This document shows, in pieces, positions 1 through 64,000 of a DNA stretch of 64,000 nt. Origin of the DNA: Glandiceps talaboti (Eukaryota; Hemichordata; Enteropneusta; Spengelidae); assembly GCF_964340395.1 (NCBI RefSeq), contig NC_135569.1, forward strand, positions 6,951,040 through 7,015,039, in the 5' to 3' direction. Position numbers and translations under genes: made by a program. The notes below the pieces were generated by a model. The model was not told the DNA's origin. It saw nothing but the letters and a program-made list of their open reading frames with translations, and searched no databases. The first letter of the stretch is position 1. Each line of letters opens with the position of its first letter.

Positions 1-735
1 GTAGCGTCAGGTTATCTGAACTACAAATTCTTACCAGGCATTTCTTAATTAGCATATTGAAACATAAAGCATAATGGAGTACAATTGAATTTATTCCACG
101 TATTTTATAGTTTGATTGAGTATGACCACATTCCACACTAAGATATGTCTTATCGGAAGCTCTGATTAAGTGCAAATGTGAAATTGATTTTTTTCATTTA
201 TTTTGAAGCAATGACTCCATGCCCCAGTTAATGGCATATCAAACTATTTTTCACGCTATGGATATAATTTGGGACGATATATCTATCTATGGAATGACAT
301 GCAATCATATTATTTCAACAAATATGTCGATTTTAAACAAGGTCTTGTTGACTAATTACCTTTAAATCATGAATTATATCCTGAATACCTCGACCTCCTG
401 TTAGCAGCAGGGAACGAAATATTATTATATTATGGGAACTGCTTCCAAAAGTTTTTTTTTGACATGTGGCTGAGTGAACTAAAAAATGAAGGGATTAGTT
501 TCTATTCTGCTAGTTTTGGAATAGGAAAGACATTGTTCTTTTGTTTTAGTCTTGATTAAGACAATTGTCGTATTCAGTGGTGCTATATTGTGAGTTTTGA
601 TTTCAAAACAAACATATTTCGTGACAAACAATCTCTTATAAGTTCAGGAGGTTATATTCACTCAGGCGTGTCATGTCGTTAACACAATACATTAACAGTA
701 TGTGTCAGCTGCTTATTATGAGACCAAATATACCA

Positions 736-1062
736 ATATGCCACATCACACAACCCAAACAGCACAACTACAACAATAACGTGTGACGTCATACAACACA
801 ACAAAGCGTGGTGTCACACAACTACAATTACACTAATGCGTAATATTACACTCCCTTAGCAGTAACACATGACACTGACATAGAACAACCTCCTGGATAC
901 TTAGTATCCTGAATACTACGTCACCAACCTCAACAACAATATGTGACGTCACACAACCTCTTGAACTGTAGGTAATGAAATACAACTAGCACTTTACAAC
1001 AATACGCGACACCGCACAACTTCAACAGCAGTAGGCAACAACTATATGTGACGTCACACAAC
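736..1062. repeat. Degenerate minisatellite with three perfect TGACGTCA palindromes
   Basis: Loosely repeated phrases of the type GTGACGTCACACAAC and CAACAACAATA recur through the block. Perfect TGACGTCA octamers lie at 784-791, 944-951 and 1049-1056, with decayed versions between, for example near 809 and 1001. It lies about 1.7 kb upstream of the receptor start codon. Confidence 0.75.
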
Positions 1063-2304
1063 TTCGAAATAACAATAGTGCATGCTGTCACGCTAAAATA
1101 GATGACAATAAATTTTATTTATGTTGACGCTGACTTTTTGCAATCATAACTCATGATTCAGTAACCCTCAAGATGCTACATTCCTTTTTGAATTTTGATT
1201 GGATGTTCGTAAGTAACGACATCGACGTCACATCCATATTAGGGCAACGATTTTTCAGAGTCTCTTTGTCATAATTATAGAATCGTTGAATGGGTCATAT
1301 TGGTTCCAATTGACGAAACATTAATCATTGAACGTTTTTCTTTTCAAATGTCGTTTAGGAATTCTTAATATTTTACAACAGAGATGTCATATTTGAAGTA
1401 AAATAATCAACTTTGTATCGTTTTGAACAGTCTAAATTTAAAATCTTCCTTCTTTATGTATATTTCAGTGTTCAGACAGAAACCTCTCACATTATTTGCA
1501 TTGCTTATATTCACGATTTCAGCTCGATTTGTTTGAAGAACTCACTATATGTACCGATTGGGAAAATTCACTCTTTGCAGTAGGGGTTACGGAGTGGAAG
1601 GGGCACAACTAATTGACGACAGCATCAGTAACGATTACATTCGGAATAAGTAATCTCTGCATGCAAATGCGTTCTTGCTAGTGATTTGTGGGTAGTATTC
1701 AAATAAGTGTGTGTTATACCAGTGGGAACTACTCGTCACTGCATGGACTATTAAATCGGAATGAATAGTACATATTAAGATCCCCATGTGTATTTCTATC
1801 TTTGTACAGTTGAGACTGACCAGTAAAGAAGACATGACTGTTGGTTTCACATCACTGTAAGTGCCAAGGTAAGTTGTCATTTTCTATACAGTGTATTCCT
1901 TAAGGCTAATTGTTGTGATAAATTCATCTGTCTACAACTGTGCGAGGGTGTGCATGGACTGTCAGCCCTGACGGCCGGGTCGACCCACTGTTGTTAAAAC
2001 TCCACGAGAATCGATATGGGGGCGACCTATCGGTCGTTTAAAAATACAGAAGTGACTATAAGCAGTGGTCGATGTTGGCGATAAAGAGCGTATTATTTAT
2101 TGCGTTGGGCGTATGTTAGTGTAGCGAAGTGTCAATTTATGAAAATGTAATTTAAAAGATTATTTGTAATCTATCTAGATATTGGATTTAATCATTTGGG
2201 CTGAAGACGTTAACGACTGTATGATATCTGACATTATGACGTATGCAGTCTGATTGGTTCGTGATGACAAACAAGCTACAAGCTACAAGCTGACTGACTG
2301 TGTG

Positions 2305-2312
2305 TATTTAAA
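2305..2312 (+). promoter_or_regulatory. TATA-like box (tentative)
   Basis: TATTTAAA lies about 460 bp before the receptor start codon, in an otherwise ordinary stretch. The call rests on motif match and position only. Confidence 0.2.
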
Positions 2313-2775
2313 GTAACTGTTCAAAACTAAAATAGCAGTTGGAGCGATGCTACTCGTTACCAGCACATCCGTGTAGGTACTTGCATAGAGCACACGTCCC
2401 AACCGTTTATGGAGACTAGCATGACATGTACTGAAACGACAACCGAAGAACGCTATACTGTGGAGGTATTCTCTTTATCTGGTGAAAATATTCTCCATTC
2501 ACGGAAAAGTACATGTGGAGCCGAGTCGTCTTACGCGTTACGACTACAGTTGTGCTATTTTCGTGTCATTTCACTGTTTCAATGCTATTCATTTGATGCA
2601 GACTATATAGTCAGAGGACCCGAGTATACTTCCGACATAAAGAAGCTCAACCTGTTTTGAATATCGACAAATAAATGGCGTATGTTTCGATGCATTTGAA
2701 AGATTCGATACCTTATCACTCGTCTTTCACGGCTTTGTAAACTAGCGATATTGTGATATACAATAATATTTGACA

Positions 2776-61240
<58,465 letters not shown>

Positions 61241-61656
61241 TACCAGTATTTGCTTCAAGTCGCCATTACTTCATGGTCAGTAGTACGTTCAGTCAATATG
61301 GCAATTTGACGTTATGGTGCGAAGAGTGATGCAGCCACACCTCTCCCATCTCACCCCAGTTGCCATCTTTTTTTGATACTCCCATTGTCATTGCCGTCCA
61401 TGAGACTTACCATGCTTTCCGATCTGTTGTTCCCAACTTTTCCACTCTTTGGATCATTTCCGAAAGGGATATGTTCTAGTGACCAGGCGCTGACAATCAA
61501 AGCCAAATTCTAAGTTACTGATCTGCGTATCAAAAAGATGACGACTTCAAGTTTGATAGCATGGCCGGCCATGGTTCACACTATCTAAACTCTAACATGT
61601 GATACATTCGTCACTATTCTAGAGGTAGCATGTGTGTCGAACCTGTTATTATTTAA

Positions 61657-61775
61657 GTTGTACCCATGTGACACCATCGTCATCTTTTGAGTTGTACCAC
61701 GTGACACGTACGTCATCATTCCAGTTGTAGCATGTGACTGTCGCCATCATGCCAAGCACCATGTGACATCTTCGT
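61657..61775. repeat. Short tandem repeat, period about 33 bp
   Basis: GTTGTACC.ATGTGACA.C.TCGTCATC recurs at 61657, 61691 and 61724, with a partial copy near 61756. Each unit carries a CANGTG-type core. Confidence 0.78.
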
Positions 61776-62210
61776 CTGTTGGTTGGTTTTCTACTGTTGC
61801 GTACAATCTCACGTTCAACTTCACAAACCAAAACATTACCTCGTTGTACTAGGAAACTTAGGTAGTTATTTTCTTTGTTTTTACAGACGATTTTAAGTGA
61901 TGACAAAATGTTATCACGCAACATTTTAGTAATTCTAGCCTACTGAGTAACAATTGTTTTCGTATTTCATGCTGTGGCATGAATATGTAATCAAACTTTT
62001 TGAAGATATTAGCTTTATTACATGTGAACTTTGATCGTAATTTTTAAAAATGATTTTCGTATGGATGTATGAATAATAATACTAGGTTGAAATGAGGAAC
62101 ATGAAACTTCTTCCAATTTAGTTTAGGTACAGTACAGGGGTGACTCTCGATGAGTTTGGAGCATATACAGTCTGTGAATTTATCGGTTAGACTGGATCAT
62201 TTTCTCAAAT

Positions 62211-62266
62211 AGCCTAAGTGGAAAAATTTAACAAAAATAGCCTAAGTGGAAAAGTTTAACAAAAAA
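62211..62266. repeat. 28 bp tandem duplication
   Basis: AGCCTAAGTGGAAAA.TTTAA begins at 62211 and again at 62239, one base different. Confidence 0.88.
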
Positions 62267-64000
62267 GCTATTTTGCAGGAATCTTTTATTTGCATATTTT
62301 CCTGTTATTAAACGCATGTTATCATGCTGACACAGACTTAAGCTGTATTTTTGTGTAGAGTAACAGACTTTATAGCTGCATATGCTGTTAGCCTGTAGTG
62401 GTATCCTGGGGTGGGGGCCGGGGAGTCGAAGGGAGGAGTACTCCCCAAATTTTCAGACGGATGTGCTGCCCAAGTTCGCAACATATGCCCATATTAATAA
62501 AAAAAACAGATTCATCATGTTTAAGGATTTTTTCTCTCAAGACAGTGACCCATTTGGGCGGCACATACCCGTATACCTTTCTTTGGGAGTATTCGCCCCC
62601 ATCCCGGGGATTGGTATTCGCAGTTATGGAATTAAAGTCCGGTGGTCGTCCTATATGCATGTTCGGATGTAGGCGCACAAACGCTATATACATCATGATC
62701 ATTGTGGAAGCTAGCTCGTCCCCATCCTAAGTCCCGACCACCACGTAAAATTTGACTTAGGGATGATGATGCTTGAGCTCACTTGGGGTAGCAGTCTTTG
62801 ATAGATCAGGTAAACATCTGCTCAGAAACAATGTTTCGGCGTCCCAATTTCCTGTCTACATTTTCGTAGCATGGGACCCCCAAGGCGGTACATATGTGAC
62901 ATGTACTGCATTGTAACAGATTGTTGTAATTTACTCTCGAATTTAGATCAGTGAGGGTTGATAGTAATAATGGACGGTCTTAGAGTTTAAAGTATTTTAA
63001 TCAGTGTGCACTTTACGTAGTTGTACATGTGTTTTAAGCTTGTACCTGTATTTGTGTTGTTTCAGTGTATACTTAGTTTTTCAGGCAGCAGCTGTTGACG
63101 CAGCGACGAAACGATGGGGTGCTTTTAAATTCGGTTTTGATGAACTTCGCTGCATAAATGTTTCTAATCACTCAAAAATACAACAGACGTTCTTTATTTC
63201 TGTTATGGTGCTTATTATACCCTAACGCAGTTAGTTTTACACAAATTCATACCAATCAGGTGTAAACCTTTTACATAATGAACTAGATATTTGATCAATA
63301 ACGCTTGAAGATTTGCATAGCAGCATTCGGCTCTCAGGCAGACAAGATATGTAGTCAATTGCCAACAAAAATTGCACTGCACTGTACTGTACTAGGTTTC
63401 ACACGGTTCTGCCTTCAAATCACAAATTTCTGAAGTTTGGTTTCAACTTCAAACATTTACATTTACCCACAGACAAGGAAGAAATTCCTTGACTGTGATT
63501 TACCATAACCTTCCTAATTGAAGGCGCTCATATTTATCAGAAATACAGTATCAATTTTAGAATTAGCATCCAAGCTGATGATAGGCTAGGACTGTGTCGC
63601 CCCCAGGGTGTCGCTTTCATTCATTTCTCTTGTTTTTGTGAATGATTTGGTTCATATTGGAAGAATCATTTAAAAGAAGGGGTCATTTCTTTCACGGAAT
63701 GATTTGAACTTTAACCCCTTCTATACCATATAGAGGTGACCTTTAACCTCTTCAGCACGAGACTCTCGTCACATAGGAATGTTGACACACTTTTAGATTC
63801 AAAAAGCAATACATCTGATATCTTTTAAATCAAAATATTCAAATTTCTTCATTGGTAAATGCTATTTTTGTTCCTTCAACCCAAAATAATTTGAAACGTG
63901 TCATAAAAAACACATTTTATTTTGGCGGGAAAGTTCGTGCCGAAGAGGTTAATTTGCATAGCGCGATATATTAGTATGACCATGATGACACGTTTAAGCT

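Larger units (their letters stand above)
1..2775 (+). other. Upstream flank with putative 5' UTR and promoter region
   Basis: I recognise no protein-coding gene here. It contains the minisatellite with CRE palindromes at 736-1062 and a short ACAAGCT direct repeat near 2270-2290. A TATA-like TATTTAAA lies at 2305-2312. Several short upstream ATGs precede the receptor start, for example the 83-codon frame opened at 2409. The transcription start and any 5' UTR intron cannot be fixed from sequence. Confidence 0.5.
61241..64000 (+). other. 3' UTR and downstream flank
   Basis: No second gene recognised. A short tandem repeat lies at 61657-61775 and a 28 bp duplication at about 62211-62266. A GC-rich block with G/C runs is at about 62395-62740. 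The poly(A) site is not clear: an ATTAAA lies at 62307-62312 and an AATAAA within an A-run near 62494, both about 1.1-1.25 kb past the stop codon. Confidence 0.6.

Overview
The window is animal (metazoan) nuclear DNA. It is AT-rich, has GT-AG introns from about 0.25 to 32 kb, carries dense micro- and minisatellites and small inverted-repeat transposons, and has no bacterial-style gene packing. One gene is convincingly present: a complete ionotropic glutamate receptor (iGluR) on the + strand. It has 14 coding exons from an ATG at 2776 to a TGA at 61240. The joined exons give 2,979 nt, or 992 residues, with every splice phase consistent. The long introns and tetranucleotide arrays suggest a marine invertebrate, perhaps a lophotrochozoan or invertebrate deuterostome; the sequence does not settle this.

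Layout. 1-2775 is upstream sequence with a minisatellite holding three perfect TGACGTCA (CRE) palindromes. Exon 1 (signal peptide) is at 2776-2878. Intron 1 is 13.4 kb and holds trinucleotide and tetranucleotide arrays, a decayed tandem repeat and a LINE reverse-transcriptase remnant. Exon 2 is at 16278-16448, between two tetranucleotide arrays. Intron 2 is 32 kb and holds satellites, fold-back elements and inserted MITE-like elements. Exons 3-14 lie at 48421-61240 with short to medium introns, two of which carry copies of one TA-flanked MITE family. 61241-64000 is 3' UTR and flank with a small tandem repeat and no second gene that I could recognise.

Protein. The order is signal peptide, amino-terminal (LIVBP-like) domain, S1, M1, re-entrant pore loop, M3, S2, M4 and a cytoplasmic tail ending in a class I PDZ ligand (S-V-L). 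Pore and linker sequences resemble the AMPA/kainate/delta group: MQQG at the pore tip, GRIVGG before M3, SLDDLSKQT after it. The ligand pocket instead carries the residues of the glycine-binding GluN1 subunit at several contact positions (F514, T544, R549, W765, D766) and lacks the Thr that AMPA/kainate receptors use for the glutamate side chain. The gate motif reads NYTANLAAF instead of [10 protein letters not shown] infer a non-NMDA-type receptor that is probably glycine- or D-serine-responsive or an orphan. It may belong to the delta, phi or epsilon-like invertebrate lineages. Subclass and ligand need a phylogeny and physiology.
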